A stretch of DNA of 64,000 bases from Paenibacillus silviterrae (GCF_030167925.1 NZ_JASKUT010000001.1:2046001-2110000), one strand, 5' to 3'; positions 1-9,579 are shown, counted from the first letter of the stretch. Translations and numbers: made by a program. The notes: a model not told the origin generated them from the sequence alone.

Positions 1-2561
1 GGCAGACATTTGACCTTGCTGATATTCGGATATGCCTCTCTCACAAGCCATTCGTAATCCTCTGAGGTTACGGCCCGGTCCCTGTGCTTCAGCCTTTGAG
101 GGCCGCGCCGGATCGCCTGCTCCATTGTCTCGGCATCACAGCCGCCCGAAGCCGGCTCCTCATTCGTAACCCCCTGGAGAAAGGCGATGGAGCTTTGCAG
201 GCTTTGTATTCGGTGGCGAGGAAGATTGCCGCGTTCTCCCCCGCCGCTTTTGTAATTCACTTTTATACGCTCCGTATCGTCGTTAGGAAGCCGTTTCCCG
301 CGAACACCGTCGCCGAATTTCAGTCTGCCCGAGGTACGATCGATAACGTAATGGCGGTCCTCCGGGCCGGAGGCAAGAAAATGACTTACGGGGTCGTACT
401 TCACCCAGCATTTCATTAAGCGGCCGTCCGAATCCCTCAGCACTTGTACCGGACGGTCTGAGCCAGTCAACAGCTCCACTCCGTCCTCATGCAGCTGTTC
501 GGTCTCGTCGACCCATACTTCCTCCGACACGACCGGGCTGCGCGCCAGTATCACTTCCGTGTGTTCATCCTCATAGACATACTCCGGAATGGATCGTTCG
601 GGAGATTCCATGACGATGCTCTCCTGCTGCAGGGCAAGCACCGTATTCGGTCTAATCCCCCTCACCTTCGGCTTGGGAATTAAGCCGATCGGCTGGTCCA
701 GCCTGCCGTCCTTGTTCAGCACCCGGAGCCAGAAGCCCTTCGTGCCGAATAAGCTCGCTTCCCCCATATCGGAGGGGGCCAGAAACTGGACCGTTCCCGA
801 ACGGACGAAGCCGCCGGTGCCGTCCCGAACCTTCAGCGGCCGCCACTCGTTTGAACCCCATCCGGCCTCCAAATACTCCCAATCGAGCAGCGGTGCCTCC
901 TGCTCCGTCATCCGCTGCTGCTGCAGCGAAAAGTAGATGCTGATCGGTCCGCGCTCCATCCTGCGGTCGAAGCCCAGATAAAGCGCAGGCCGCTGCCCGG
1001 GCAGGGCGAGGAAGGGTCGAAACACATTGCCTGTTCCTTCGAGATTCCTAGAGTAGTCCAGCGTCTCGACGTGATTTCGCGTGAGGCAGTGCTCAGGCAG
1101 CCGCTGCTGTTCCAAATCGTCGTAGGTGAATCGAACATTCTCAACCCAAGGTGAGATGTAAACGGCATTAGGCGAGTACATATTGTCTATGTTCAATACC
1201 CGGGCGCGGATCCAATAATTCCAATCGGAATTGACGAAGGTCTCCGACACGTCCTCAGGGCAGCGGAAGGCAATCTGTACTTGCCTGCTTTCCTCTGTCC
1301 ATGGGAAAAAGATACTTTCCGCTTCCTTGGCGACAGGCAGCCTCACCCAGCCGTTTCCGTTCCAGTACTCCCACACTACCCGGACGACGGAAATTCGGTC
1401 CGGGATGTCAACCTTGTCGACCTCCTCCCGCCTCATGATCATCTTCCAGTTCACTTCCTGCGGCTTCTCGGGATACAGTCTGTACTCCTTGAACGACAGC
1501 GTAAAGTCCGCCGTGATCCAGGCACCTCTCTTACTTAGAACCTCATCGCTGGCTGCGTAAAAGATGCCAAACGGCGCAAACATTTCACCAAAAGGATGAA
1601 ATCCGTCATTTTCCACCTGGATGTCGTTAAAATACATTCGCTGTGGAGCAATACCGACCTCCTCGGCGAAATCCAGGTAGCTGCCCTTCAGCCTAAGGCC
1701 GTCCAGCTCCAGCTCAGCCAAGGGTAACGTTCCGCTCTCAGCCGTGATCGGACCGGCAGCGCACTGCAGCCATCTCCCTTGCACGCCTTCGAGCTCCAGC
1801 TCGCTCCATACTTTATTTGTCCTCTTCTGTAAAAGCACCCTGTTTCCGCTGCACGACACTTCATCGAAAGGGATCCAAGCTCCTTCGCTGTAGTAGCGCC
1901 ATTCGACCATCAGGGGATTGGCTAACAGCTCGCAGGCCAACGGCTCCGTATATCTCTTTTGCGTGTGGGACAGCTCGAGCTCCAACGCAGCGCCATGGCG
2001 TACAAGGAACAAATCATTCAGCTTGAGATACAAGGTATGCTCCTGCAGATTCCTGCCTGAGCCCTCCTCCGTATCGAACAGAGAAACTGAAGGCTCCTCT
2101 CTGCCATCCAAGCTTAGCCTGACGATTCGATCGTGTGCGGAGCTCACATTGAACATCTGAGTGAGCTTGGCGGGTGTTACTACCATCGGTCCCTGGGTTT
2201 CGAAAATGATCGGCTCGGCACCGCCATCGGTCGGCAGCCCGGCCACCCGGGTCGCATCCGGTACCAGTACATGCCTGTCGGCTCCTTCGCTAAGATGGAA
2301 CGTCAAGTAAGCGCCGGCCGGCTTTGGAGCTTGAAGCGAAATATCAAGCAAATTCAAGAAAGCTATAAAATTTTTATGAGGAACGCGGTTCAGCCGCTTT
2401 ATATTTTCATCCAGCATCCGGGCGAAGAGGAGAAACAAGGCGGTTCCCGGGTCCGGGTCCTCCGGCGTAAATCTCCATTCCGGCGTATAATGGGGAGCCA
2501 TTTCTTTCATTTGCTCAATTAAGGACGCCATGGTTCGCGGATCAATCGGTGGAACATGCAC
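1..2561 (-). CDS. Baseplate J / Afp11-like baseplate protein (3' end outside window)
   Basis: An uninterrupted minus-strand reading frame runs from a GTG at 2561 to the left edge, giving at least 853 residues. It begins MHVPPIDPRTMASLIEQMKE, and its GTG is preceded by a GGAGGTG ribosome site about 9 nt away. The N-terminus (PHYTPEWRF, DPGTALFLLFARMLDE) is typical of large Afp11/Pvc11-type baseplate-assembly proteins of contractile injection systems, which form the baseplate wedge around the spike. The region VSHFLASGPEDRHYVIDRTS followed by GRLKFGDGVRG is the usual baseplate-J-like motif. It lies 36 bp after the gp25 gene, with no PAAR gene between. The family is confident; the exact Afp number is inference, and the C-terminus is not visible. 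Confidence 0.85.
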   Translation of the reverse strand, partial: MHVPPIDPRTMASLIEQMKEMAPHYTPEWRFTPEDPDPGTALFLLFARMLDENIKRLNRVPHKNFIAFLNLLDISLQAPKPAGAYLTFHLSEGADRHVLVPDATRVAGLPTDGGAEPIIFETQGPMVVTPAKLTQMFNVSSAHDRIVRLSLDGREEPSVSLFDTEEGSGRNLQEHTLYLKLNDLFLVRHGAALELELSHTQKRYTEPLACELLANPLMVEWRYYSEGAWIPFDEVSCSGNRVLLQKRTNKVWSELELEGVQGRWLQCAAGPITAESGTLPLAELELDGLRLKGSYLDFAEEVGIAPQRMYFNDIQVENDGFHPFGEMFAPFGIFYAASDEVLSKRGAWITADFTLSFKEYRLYPEKPQEVNWKMIMRREEVDKVDIPDRISVVRVVWEYWNGNGWVRLPVAKEAESIFFPWTEESRQVQIAFRCPEDVSETFVNSDWNYWIRARVLNIDNMYSPNAVYISPWVENVRFTYDDLEQQRLPEHCLTRNHVETLDYSRNLEGTGNVFRPFLALPGQRPALYLGFDRRMERGPISIYFSLQQQRMTEQEAPLLDWEYLEAGWGSNEWRPLKVRDGTGGFVRSGTVQFLAPSDMGEASLFGTKGFWLRVLNKDGRLDQPIGLIPKPKVRGIRPNTVLALQQESIVMESPERSIPEYVYEDEHTEVILARSPVVSEEVWVDETEQLHEDGVELLTGSDRPVQVLRDSDGRLMKCWVKYDPVSHFLASGPEDRHYVIDRTSGRLKFGDGVRGKRLPNDDTERIKVNYKSGGGERGNLPRHRIQSLQSSIAFLQGVTNEEPASGGCDAETMEQAIRRGPQRLKHRDRAVTSEDYEWLVREAYPNISKVKCL

Positions 2562-2597
2562 TTGCTCTTCACCTCCACTTCTTCGTGTAGTTGGGCA

Positions 2598-3002
2598 TTA
2601 TTTCGCCCCTTCATTCAGATAGAACGGGTACACCTGGTTAAACAGGTTGTTGGTTGAGCGCACCGCGTACGCCACGTTCAAAAGGACCTTACCGGGCTCC
2701 GAGCCGTCCCGCTCGGCACGTACCTTGACCTCATAGACACGGGGCTCCCATGCCCGAATGGCCTCCTCAACCGTGGATTCCATCAGCTTCAGCGTCGTAT
2801 CGTCTGTGGAGCCGAACAAAAACCGCTCCAAACCGCAGCCGAAGCTCGGGCGCATCATCCGCTCCCCCTTCCCCGTCCATACGATAATCCGAATCGCTTC
2901 CGCGATGTCGTCCTCATGCTCTACCATTTTGATGCGGCCTGTCATTTCATCGACTTCAACAGGAAACTTCCACCCCCGACCCAAAAAGGATTTGGACATC
3001 AC
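2598..3002 (-). CDS. gp25 / GPW-like baseplate wedge protein (Afp9-like)
   Basis: 134 residues. The sequence has the conserved gp25 pattern: LGRGWKFP near the N-terminus, then DIAEAIRIIVWTGKGERMMRP and FGCGLERFLF. The family forms the inner wedge of phage T4-like and eCIS baseplates, contacting sheath and spike. It is co-directional with and sits between the spike gene and the baseplate-J gene. Two adjacent ATGs (3002, 2999) are possible starts; an AAGGAGG-type site lies just upstream. Length and composition are normal for the family. Confidence 0.9.
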   Translation of the reverse strand: MMSKSFLGRGWKFPVEVDEMTGRIKMVEHEDDIAEAIRIIVWTGKGERMMRPSFGCGLERFLFGSTDDTTLKLMESTVEEAIRAWEPRVYEVKVRAERDGSEPGKVLLNVAYAVRSTNNLFNQVYPFYLNEGAK

Positions 3003-3013
3003 AGACCTCCTTA

Positions 3014-3733
3014 TCAGTTGATTTTGACCATGCTGCCTTTAATGTTAATGATGCCGTCCGACTTCATATTGATGGACGCTCCGGCCTTCAGCTCCATCGT
3101 AGCGGAAGCCTCCAGGTTAAGCTGCGTCGACTTCACCTTGATCTCCTTGGTGCTCTCGATTTGGATATCTCCCTTCGCATTCATCATGATCTTCGACGTT
3201 CCCGCGCTGATAGTAATTTCATTGGCGGAGCCGCCTTTAATCAGCACGGACTGATTGCCTGAGGAATCGGCGATTTTGATGGAGCTGTCCTTGTCCAGCA
3301 TTTCAACTATTTGACCCTTATTCGTCTTCAGCGTTACCTTGCCGTCCGAATCGTTATCATCGAAAATGAGCTCGTGTCCGGCGCGGGACTTGAATTTTCT
3401 AACGTCGTTCTTCTCGTTCTTCCCGGGGGCCGGCTTCAGCTTGGAGCTCCAAAGCGTGCCGATTACATAGGGCTGCCTCACCTCTCCCAGATGGAACGCA
3501 ACGAGAACCTCATCTCCAACCTCCGGGATGAACAAGCTTCCGCGTTCATTCCCGGCCATTAAGGTGGCGATTCGCACCCAATCGGTCTCCGTTTCGCCTT
3601 CGCGCAATGGCAGCTTGAGCTTGACCCTGGCTAAGTTCTCCGGATCCTTGTTATTGGTTACAATCCCGACCATTACGCCTTCAATACGCGGCATTCTGAT
3701 TTCATTCGGTACCGCAAAGGGGAAATCGTTCAT
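3014..3733 (-). CDS. gpV / gp5-OB-type spike protein (C-terminal half of a VgrG/Afp8)
   Basis: 239 residues. Residues about 17-100 form a gp5-type OB fold (MVGIVTNNKDPENLARVKLK, DWVRIATLMAG, PEVGDEVLVAFHLGEVRQPY). From about residue 115 it becomes a repeated short-strand pattern (VTLKTNKG, IEIKADSS-like, IQIESTKEIKVKSTQLNLEA) typical of the triple-stranded beta-helix spike. In Afp/PVC this domain is usually fused behind a gp27-like domain. Here the gp27-like gene ends three bases before this ATG and in the same frame, separated only by TAA plus one codon. An AAGGAA lies about 14 nt upstream inside the preceding gene, so translation is probably coupled to it. Confidence 0.88.
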   Translation of the reverse strand: MNDFPFAVPNEIRMPRIEGVMVGIVTNNKDPENLARVKLKLPLREGETETDWVRIATLMAGNERGSLFIPEVGDEVLVAFHLGEVRQPYVIGTLWSSKLKPAPGKNEKNDVRKFKSRAGHELIFDDNDSDGKVTLKTNKGQIVEMLDKDSSIKIADSSGNQSVLIKGGSANEITISAGTSKIMMNAKGDIQIESTKEIKVKSTQLNLEASATMELKAGASINMKSDGIINIKGSMVKIN

Positions 3734-3736
3734 ACG

Positions 3737-4828
3737 TTACACCGCATTTCCTTGGACTTGAAAGCTTGTTGAATATCCCTCGCTATCCATACGATGGGTA
3801 GCTCCCGTAACATAGAAGGGCTGATTCAGCTTTTTGCCTAAGCCATCCAGCTTGATATATCGGCCTGCCTTGATTTCCGGGATGCCGATGCATTCTCCGT
3901 CACCCGTAATCAGCTTCATCGCCTTGCGTCCAAGAATCGCCTCCGCCTTCGCTTTGGCTTCATCCGCGGAATCGACGTTGGTATACAAGTGCTCCTCGAA
4001 TTCGCCCAGCGATGCTAACAAATCCTTGCCCGTTTTGGCGTTAGAGCCCAGCTTGGTAATCGTAGCCGCAGATGACTCCACAGTTTTCTGCTCCTTGTCG
4101 CTCCAGCCTCGGACCGTCACCTTGGTCAGCTGCTCCGCCAAATTCATATCCGCTGTGAAGCTTCGCAGATACTGGCCGTAGCTAAGCGTCAGCACCGGGG
4201 TCATCGAAGTAAGCGGCTTGCGGAAATACAGCGTTTTGTCCACCAGAAAAAAATCATAATTGCATATATACGCCAAATGCTCGATAAATTTAAAATCGCT
4301 GACCTGACTTTGGACGATCGTGCTGATTTTGTTCGTAGTATCGTCGACCACAAGGTCGGATACGTAGGTCGATGCAACCTCTTTGACAACCTCGCTGTAC
4401 TTTTTTTCCGTCCAGGAGCGGAACTTGGTTCCTTTCATCATCAGAGAGGACTTGTCCAGCCCTTTGACCCGAATGGTTGGGGTTCCCCCCTCGGGATATT
4501 CGATCGCTACCGAAGAAATCACGCCATGAAACATCAGCTCAAGCTTATCCACATAGCCGAGCTTGACTTCCATCGTCTTGCCCAGAACAAACACGTCGTC
4601 GAGCCACTGGAAATCCTCTTCGGCCGGTTTATAGGCATTGACAACGGTAAATTCAGCCATATTCGCTTCAGGCTCAACGCTCGTTTGCACTGTAATGGAG
4701 GAGACGGCAACCTGCTTCTGCTTCACAATTTCCGTGCCGTCGATCAAGATTTCATGGGCAGGTGCAAAAAATTGAGCATATTTTTCAGCCAGCTTATTGA
4801 CCTGGTAGGATGCTGTTGAGAGCGGCAT
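3737..4828 (-). CDS. gp27 / late-control-D-like spike hub protein (N-terminal half of a VgrG/Afp8)
   Basis: 363 residues. Shows the tail-hub fold signature of gpD/gp27 proteins: IKPxxxIxVDG-like N-terminus (AHEILIDGTEIVKQKQVAVS), a VKLGYVDKLELMFHGVI strand block, and a C-terminal VKAGRY/ITGDGECIGIPEIKAGRYI region. It forms the trimeric hub that joins the inner tube to the spike. The protein ends QVQGNAV-stop, followed in frame by one Arg codon and the ATG of the OB-fold spike protein. The gene start (ATG) lies 24 bp after the LysM gene with a GGAGG site. Confidence 0.88.
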   Translation of the reverse strand: MPLSTASYQVNKLAEKYAQFFAPAHEILIDGTEIVKQKQVAVSSITVQTSVEPEANMAEFTVVNAYKPAEEDFQWLDDVFVLGKTMEVKLGYVDKLELMFHGVISSVAIEYPEGGTPTIRVKGLDKSSLMMKGTKFRSWTEKKYSEVVKEVASTYVSDLVVDDTTNKISTIVQSQVSDFKFIEHLAYICNYDFFLVDKTLYFRKPLTSMTPVLTLSYGQYLRSFTADMNLAEQLTKVTVRGWSDKEQKTVESSAATITKLGSNAKTGKDLLASLGEFEEHLYTNVDSADEAKAKAEAILGRKAMKLITGDGECIGIPEIKAGRYIKLDGLGKKLNQPFYVTGATHRMDSEGYSTSFQVQGNAV

Positions 4829-4852
4829 GGTTGATCCTCCTTCCGCTGCCTG

Positions 4853-5476
4853 CTATTCGAGTCTCGGAACGATCAGCTTTCGGCCCGGTTCGATATGTCT
4901 CGGATTGTCAATCCGATTGGCACGCGCGATGTCGCGCCACTTGCCGGGATCGTCATACTCATGAGCTGCCATCATCCACAACTGATCCCCTTGATTAAAC
5001 GGCTTTTGCTTCGTACGGTCCGCCGATTGCCGCGGCGTCAGCTGCAGCTGCTCCGTCAGCGTCATAACCGCCTTGATCGTTACGGCGAGTGTGGCACGGA
5101 CGGGAATTCCGGAATCCAGAAACATGGTGTATTTCTGCTTTACCTTCTCTACCACACCCCTGAAATTCAAAGATCCCCAGACAAAACGGACGTATGGGGG
5201 AGCATGCAGATCGCTGTCCACTTCGAGCAGCTTTACAATCTTGAACGTTTCCTCCCTCACGTCCTTGCTCGCTTCATAAGTATCGAAGAACAGATCCATC
5301 GTGAGCACCGTTTCATCCCCGCTGAGAAATTGCGCTGTAGGCGCACTAGCCCCGGGTGATTCTTGAAAAGCAAACGAGTTGGTCGTTTCAAGCTCGTATT
5401 CGCTCGGATTGAACAGGACCTCGAAGTCGTACGGATTGGTAGCTTCAACAAATATTTTCGCTTTGGTTAATGCCAT
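4853..5476 (-). CDS. LysM-domain baseplate protein (Afp7-like)
   Basis: 207 residues. The N-terminal about 150 residues (FNPSEYELETTNSFAFQE, LTMDLFFDTYEA, VRFVWGSLNFRGVVEKVKQK) match the gp53/Afp7-type baseplate family. Residues about 158-205 are a single LysM module (GDQLWMMAAHEYDDPGKWRDIA then IEPGRKLIVP). In Afp and PVC this protein couples tube and spike; the LysM is structural rather than clearly peptidoglycan-binding. The gene starts 3 bp after the stop of the 1354-codon gene, so the two are very likely translationally coupled. Confidence 0.9.
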   Translation of the reverse strand: MALTKAKIFVEATNPYDFEVLFNPSEYELETTNSFAFQESPGASAPTAQFLSGDETVLTMDLFFDTYEASKDVREETFKIVKLLEVDSDLHAPPYVRFVWGSLNFRGVVEKVKQKYTMFLDSGIPVRATLAVTIKAVMTLTEQLQLTPRQSADRTKQKPFNQGDQLWMMAAHEYDDPGKWRDIARANRIDNPRHIEPGRKLIVPRLE

Positions 5477-5479
5477 CGC

Positions 5480-8400
5480 TTAAAGTCCTCTCCGCTGACG
5501 CTCAAACTTGATTTTCTTCTCCAGCTCTTTATACACCTTATCCACGAACCGTCCCATGTTCGGAAGAGAGGCTTGGGCCGCCTGAACCGTTTTGGTAATT
5601 TCCACTTCGACCGTTTTTAGCTTCTCTTCCACCTGACGGATCGCTTTGGTCGCGGCTTGAGCGGCCAGCTCATCGGGATTCGATCTCTTGCTCTTGTGAT
5701 GCTCCAACTGGGTTACCGCCGAACTGCCGCCCCGTGGTGAGCTTGCCGTCTGAACGACAACGGTCTCAGCTTTCGGAGCGCGGTTCTGAAGCGCCAACGG
5801 TTCGTAAGCCACCGGACTCGTGGATGTGGCCCTGCTGTCGGCAGCAGTTCCAGGAACACTCTGGACAGCTGCAGCTGGTGGTACCCCAAAGCGTGTCGCG
5901 AAGCTATTCGTTACCTGCGAATCCGAGTGGGTCATTCCCAAACGCTCATCGGCCGTCCGTTGAAATGCTCCGATGGTCGGAACGGGCTGGCGTTGTATCC
6001 ATCGGCCCGCACCTGAATTCAGAGTGCCAATCCGTTCCCCTTGACCGTGGGCGCTTGTGTGATTCCATGCTGTATGAAGCGTGGACATTGGAGTATGTGC
6101 GGTTCCTGCTGCATGGCGGAACTTAGTGCCTCCAATGAAGCTGCCACCGAACGGCCCTGCGCCCGGATAACGCCCCTGTTGAAGCTGTGTCTGTTGCTCG
6201 TGCCGGTGAGCCGCTCCTCGTCCCTTGTCTTGAGCCGATACCGGTAGTGCAAGGAGGTCTCTTGCTCTGTTAGAGTGCGTCGCCAGTTCGCCGTAGATGG
6301 CACCCTGCTCCGTACGGGCGAACTCCAGCTTAGGTGACGGCTCGGCAAACTTGGCTTGCGGTGCTGCGGCCGTTGCCGTGGAAGCCGGCTTTCGGACCGT
6401 ACGTTCAGTTGACGAAAGTGCTGCCGCCACCGCTTGGGACATAGCAGGAGCCCAGGAGGTGTTTGCGGACAGCATGGAGACTCCGGCCACCGCTTGGTTA
6501 CGAGCGGAACCACCTTCCCTTCCCTGCGTGCCCGATAAAGCACCGCTTCGTCCAGTACGATGCCCCGTGCTGGCCGATTGGCTCGAACGCCGCTTAGGGA
6601 CGCTTGCGGTTACGCTCGACGAACGATTCCCATGGCTTTGACGTTGATTTCTAACGGGAAGATTACTTCCCTCAAGGAGGCGCATTACATTACTGCGCTG
6701 AACAATTGAAACCGGAGTCGCTTTCCCTACGGAAGGCTGCCTTGTTTGGCCTAACATTGTCACATAGCCGTGCGCGGCATGGGAGGAACCGTATGTATTC
6801 GGCCGGGCTGCACTTACGGTGCTTGTCGGCGCTACCCTACCCGATGCGTTCCCTGTTAATCCTATTACAGAAGCTATGTTCCTTATGGATGAGCTGTTTT
6901 GGAATGCACCGGTTGCCGACAACGCAGGATGTGATAATAGTATCCTTTGGGAAACGGGAGACGACGAATCCCGTCCTGCGGCTGCTACCAGCCCTTCATG
7001 CTGTGAGCTTAGTGGCTTTGCAGGGCTTGTCAGCATTGTACTTGCATGCAACGGGCTCATTCTTAGGATGCTTGTGAAGATGCCTCGTTCCCCATGGGAT
7101 GAGCTTTGATCCGTTCTTAGCTGCCTGACCGGTTTCATCATTGTCCTGACGGCATCGTTCCGATTCCGATCGGGTAATCTGCCATTCTTCACTTGAGCTA
7201 GCTTCTCTTTTGCAAGCCCGGCTTCCCTCGAGTCCATCCCTGGAGCATGTCGGTGCAGCAAAGAGACGTTACCGGGGAACATCGTCCGGACTCTCTGCAA
7301 CGGATGAACGGCTCCGGTAGGCTGCAGCTGTTTTATGTTATAAGCTCCCCTGCTTACAGGGTAAGCAAAGTATGTAGATTGGTTCCTTCCTGCACTCGCA
7401 TCCGCCGGTAGAGCGATATTGCGACCCGCCGCAGCGCCGGCTTCAATTAACATACCGTTTCGGAAAATGGATGCCGATACATGTCGGTTTCCAGTCGGCG
7501 ATCCGGATTCAAATGAACTCATCCGACCTGGAGCGAGCCGGTACTGTAGGATCGTTCCAGGCGGCGTATGGCTGCGCCCTGACCCAAAGGGGCCCAGTCG
7601 ATCCGTTGCCAATCGATAATACGAGACGGTTCCGCGTGCCCCTGTACGGGAAACACCAGCAGGGAATACCTCGCTTCCTTTGTCTATGTAAGCTGTATCC
7701 TGCTGCCTGGAACTCTCTGAAGACGAAATGCTTTTTTCCCAAGACCGACGTTGCCATTCCTGATTGCCATTTGATGGAGCTCGTGCTCCGCTCATCGTTG
7801 CGGCTTGCGAGGAACGAGCATTGCTTGGAGCACCGGTTACCGCTGAAGCCTGCCTATACTGTACCTTCCCTTCAGATCGGGCAAAGTTATCATTGCTGCT
7901 CCCTGCCGTTTCCCGGTGATACAGTCTGGCTGCTGCCGATAAACGGAGATCCGTCATCGGAGATGAGGATTGACCGAAAAACGATTGGGCTGAGGCCTGA
8001 CGGCCTCCTTCTTGTTCCCTGATTCTTTGTATACGTACGGTAACGGCATCTATATGATTTTGATTATTTTCGATGGGATGTGCCTTACGGCCTAGTTGCT
8101 TATAAAAAGTAGGTTTCCACATGAACCGTTCACGTAGTGAACTGCTGCTCTTGTTGATATCATACGTTTGGACCGGTTGAGTATAGCCGAGTCCGGATTC
8201 GGGTTCGGGCCTGCGGCTAACCGCATTAGCACTCGCATTCCCCTTGGACTCTTTTCGCTTCGCCGGTACGGAGCTTACTTGCGTGCTCCTTCCGGGCTTG
8301 ACAGCTGCAGCTTCATGGTTACGAAACCAACGGCCGCCATTTGCTCCTTCTTCTATTCGTCGTCTTACTATGCGGTGAACTTGCTCTGCACCGCTTCCTT

Positions 8401-9544
8401 TCCGCTGCATCCATACATGCCGAATGCCTTGTGCGGCAAACCTCTGAAGCACCACCGGATTGATAAGGGACATTGCAGCCGGGCCTTGGCCGGCTTTACG
8501 TACTTGGACCTGCCTCTGCCGGTTTTGCCCTAAGATTGAACGACTAACATCATCTGCGTCCTGATTCAGCTGACTTCCGATAAGTTTTGCATACTGAACG
8601 GGTCTTTTTACCATTCGTCCCTGAGCTCTATAACCGGCTTCCGCCTTACCCGCCAACTGAGCTACATTGCCCTGCGTCAAGCGCGGATTCAAGCTCCCTC
8701 GGGTCCGGGCCGCTTCCGGTTTCTTCGAAATCCAAGCCGATGCCCTTGCGTGGTTGTCTCCGGTATCGTTACCACCGATCGCATGGATCTCCTGATGAAC
8801 CTGGTCCCCGGTTTTTCCATTCGCCTTCTTGGTTCTACCCGGCTTTTTTCCCGTCTCCTTAGGCAACTCATCGAGCTGTTTATTTTCCTTGCTCTCTTCC
8901 TTCTTCGAGCGGGACCTTTTCTTTGGAATCAACTCTGCAGCCGACGAATCGTCAGCTTTTTGCTGTGGTGCGGTGCCGCTTCTTTTTCTCGGGCTGCGCT
9001 TTGCTGTACCTTCGTTTGTCTCCAAAGATGACCGTTCGTCCTGCGGCTTCTCCTCGCTCGGCCGCTTTGCGGCTCTCGTCCGTTTCGGCACGGCTTGCTC
9101 TTGCTTGAGGGGTTCCTTTACCTTTGCGCTTCGGCTTCCTCTGCCCGCGTTGCTGCCGGCTTGTTTGCTCCGACCTTGCGCTCCTTGTCTGGAAGCCTCC
9201 TCCCGGCGTTCCGCTCGCTTACTCTCCGCAGCCTGCCGCTCCGTTACTTTCTCGAGCATCTGAAGCATGGCCCGCTGATTGCCCAGCACCAGCTGTTCTT
9301 CCTTTTGCATAGCCATCAGCTGCAGCTTCAAATTCACCACATACTGCTGGAGTGACACCTTCTGTACAGGCGGCGGCTGAATCACGGTTCCCTCGTTAGG
9401 CTCCCAATAGACAAGCGACTGTCTGCCTAGATAGTTGCCTGCGGCAAAGCCATATTTGATTGTAATCGAATCGGCGAAGCCTTGGTGGACTCTCGGATGA
9501 ATGGTTTGAAGCCCGGCTTCCATGTTTGTCGTCGTTCTCATCAC
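5480..9544 (-). CDS. Giant basic disordered eCIS protein, 1354 aa, function unknown
   Basis: I do not recognise a full-length family. Residues 1-95 look folded (ITIKYGFAAGNYLGRQSLVYW, then a leucine-rich helix LQQYVVNLKLQLMAMQKEEQ). Residues about 100-250 are Lys/Arg/Glu-rich and H1-histone-like (KRTRAAKRPSEEKP, IPKKRSRSKKEESKENKQ). Residues about 260-1280 are Ser/Ala/Arg/Gln/Gly-rich, low in acidic residues, with no visible domain. The last 60 residues return to helix, ending FVDKVYKELEKKIKFERQRR, a tail similar to the VYxxLxxxxxxERERRG ends I associate with eCIS/phage-tail proteins. There is no cysteine anywhere. It lies between inner tube 2 and the LysM protein, where Afp has no comparable gene. 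Start is GTG 9544 or ATG 9541. Confidence 0.7.
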   Translation of the reverse strand: MMRTTTNMEAGLQTIHPRVHQGFADSITIKYGFAAGNYLGRQSLVYWEPNEGTVIQPPPVQKVSLQQYVVNLKLQLMAMQKEEQLVLGNQRAMLQMLEKVTERQAAESKRAERREEASRQGAQGRSKQAGSNAGRGSRSAKVKEPLKQEQAVPKRTRAAKRPSEEKPQDERSSLETNEGTAKRSPRKRSGTAPQQKADDSSAAELIPKKRSRSKKEESKENKQLDELPKETGKKPGRTKKANGKTGDQVHQEIHAIGGNDTGDNHARASAWISKKPEAARTRGSLNPRLTQGNVAQLAGKAEAGYRAQGRMVKRPVQYAKLIGSQLNQDADDVSRSILGQNRQRQVQVRKAGQGPAAMSLINPVVLQRFAAQGIRHVWMQRKGSGAEQVHRIVRRRIEEGANGGRWFRNHEAAAVKPGRSTQVSSVPAKRKESKGNASANAVSRRPEPESGLGYTQPVQTYDINKSSSSLRERFMWKPTFYKQLGRKAHPIENNQNHIDAVTVRIQRIREQEGGRQASAQSFFGQSSSPMTDLRLSAAARLYHRETAGSSNDNFARSEGKVQYRQASAVTGAPSNARSSQAATMSGARAPSNGNQEWQRRSWEKSISSSESSRQQDTAYIDKGSEVFPAGVSRTGARGTVSYYRLATDRLGPFGSGRSHTPPGTILQYRLAPGRMSSFESGSPTGNRHVSASIFRNGMLIEAGAAAGRNIALPADASAGRNQSTYFAYPVSRGAYNIKQLQPTGAVHPLQRVRTMFPGNVSLLHRHAPGMDSREAGLAKEKLAQVKNGRLPDRNRNDAVRTMMKPVRQLRTDQSSSHGERGIFTSILRMSPLHASTMLTSPAKPLSSQHEGLVAAAGRDSSSPVSQRILLSHPALSATGAFQNSSSIRNIASVIGLTGNASGRVAPTSTVSAARPNTYGSSHAAHGYVTMLGQTRQPSVGKATPVSIVQRSNVMRLLEGSNLPVRNQRQSHGNRSSSVTASVPKRRSSQSASTGHRTGRSGALSGTQGREGGSARNQAVAGVSMLSANTSWAPAMSQAVAAALSSTERTVRKPASTATAAAPQAKFAEPSPKLEFARTEQGAIYGELATHSNRARDLLALPVSAQDKGRGAAHRHEQQTQLQQGRYPGAGPFGGSFIGGTKFRHAAGTAHTPMSTLHTAWNHTSAHGQGERIGTLNSGAGRWIQRQPVPTIGAFQRTADERLGMTHSDSQVTNSFATRFGVPPAAAVQSVPGTAADSRATSTSPVAYEPLALQNRAPKAETVVVQTASSPRGGSSAVTQLEHHKSKRSNPDELAAQAATKAIRQVEEKLKTVEVEITKTVQAAQASLPNMGRFVDKVYKELEKKIKFERQRRGL

Positions 9545-9579
9545 CTATGCCCCTTGCCCCGTTAGTCCGCTGGTCCGCC

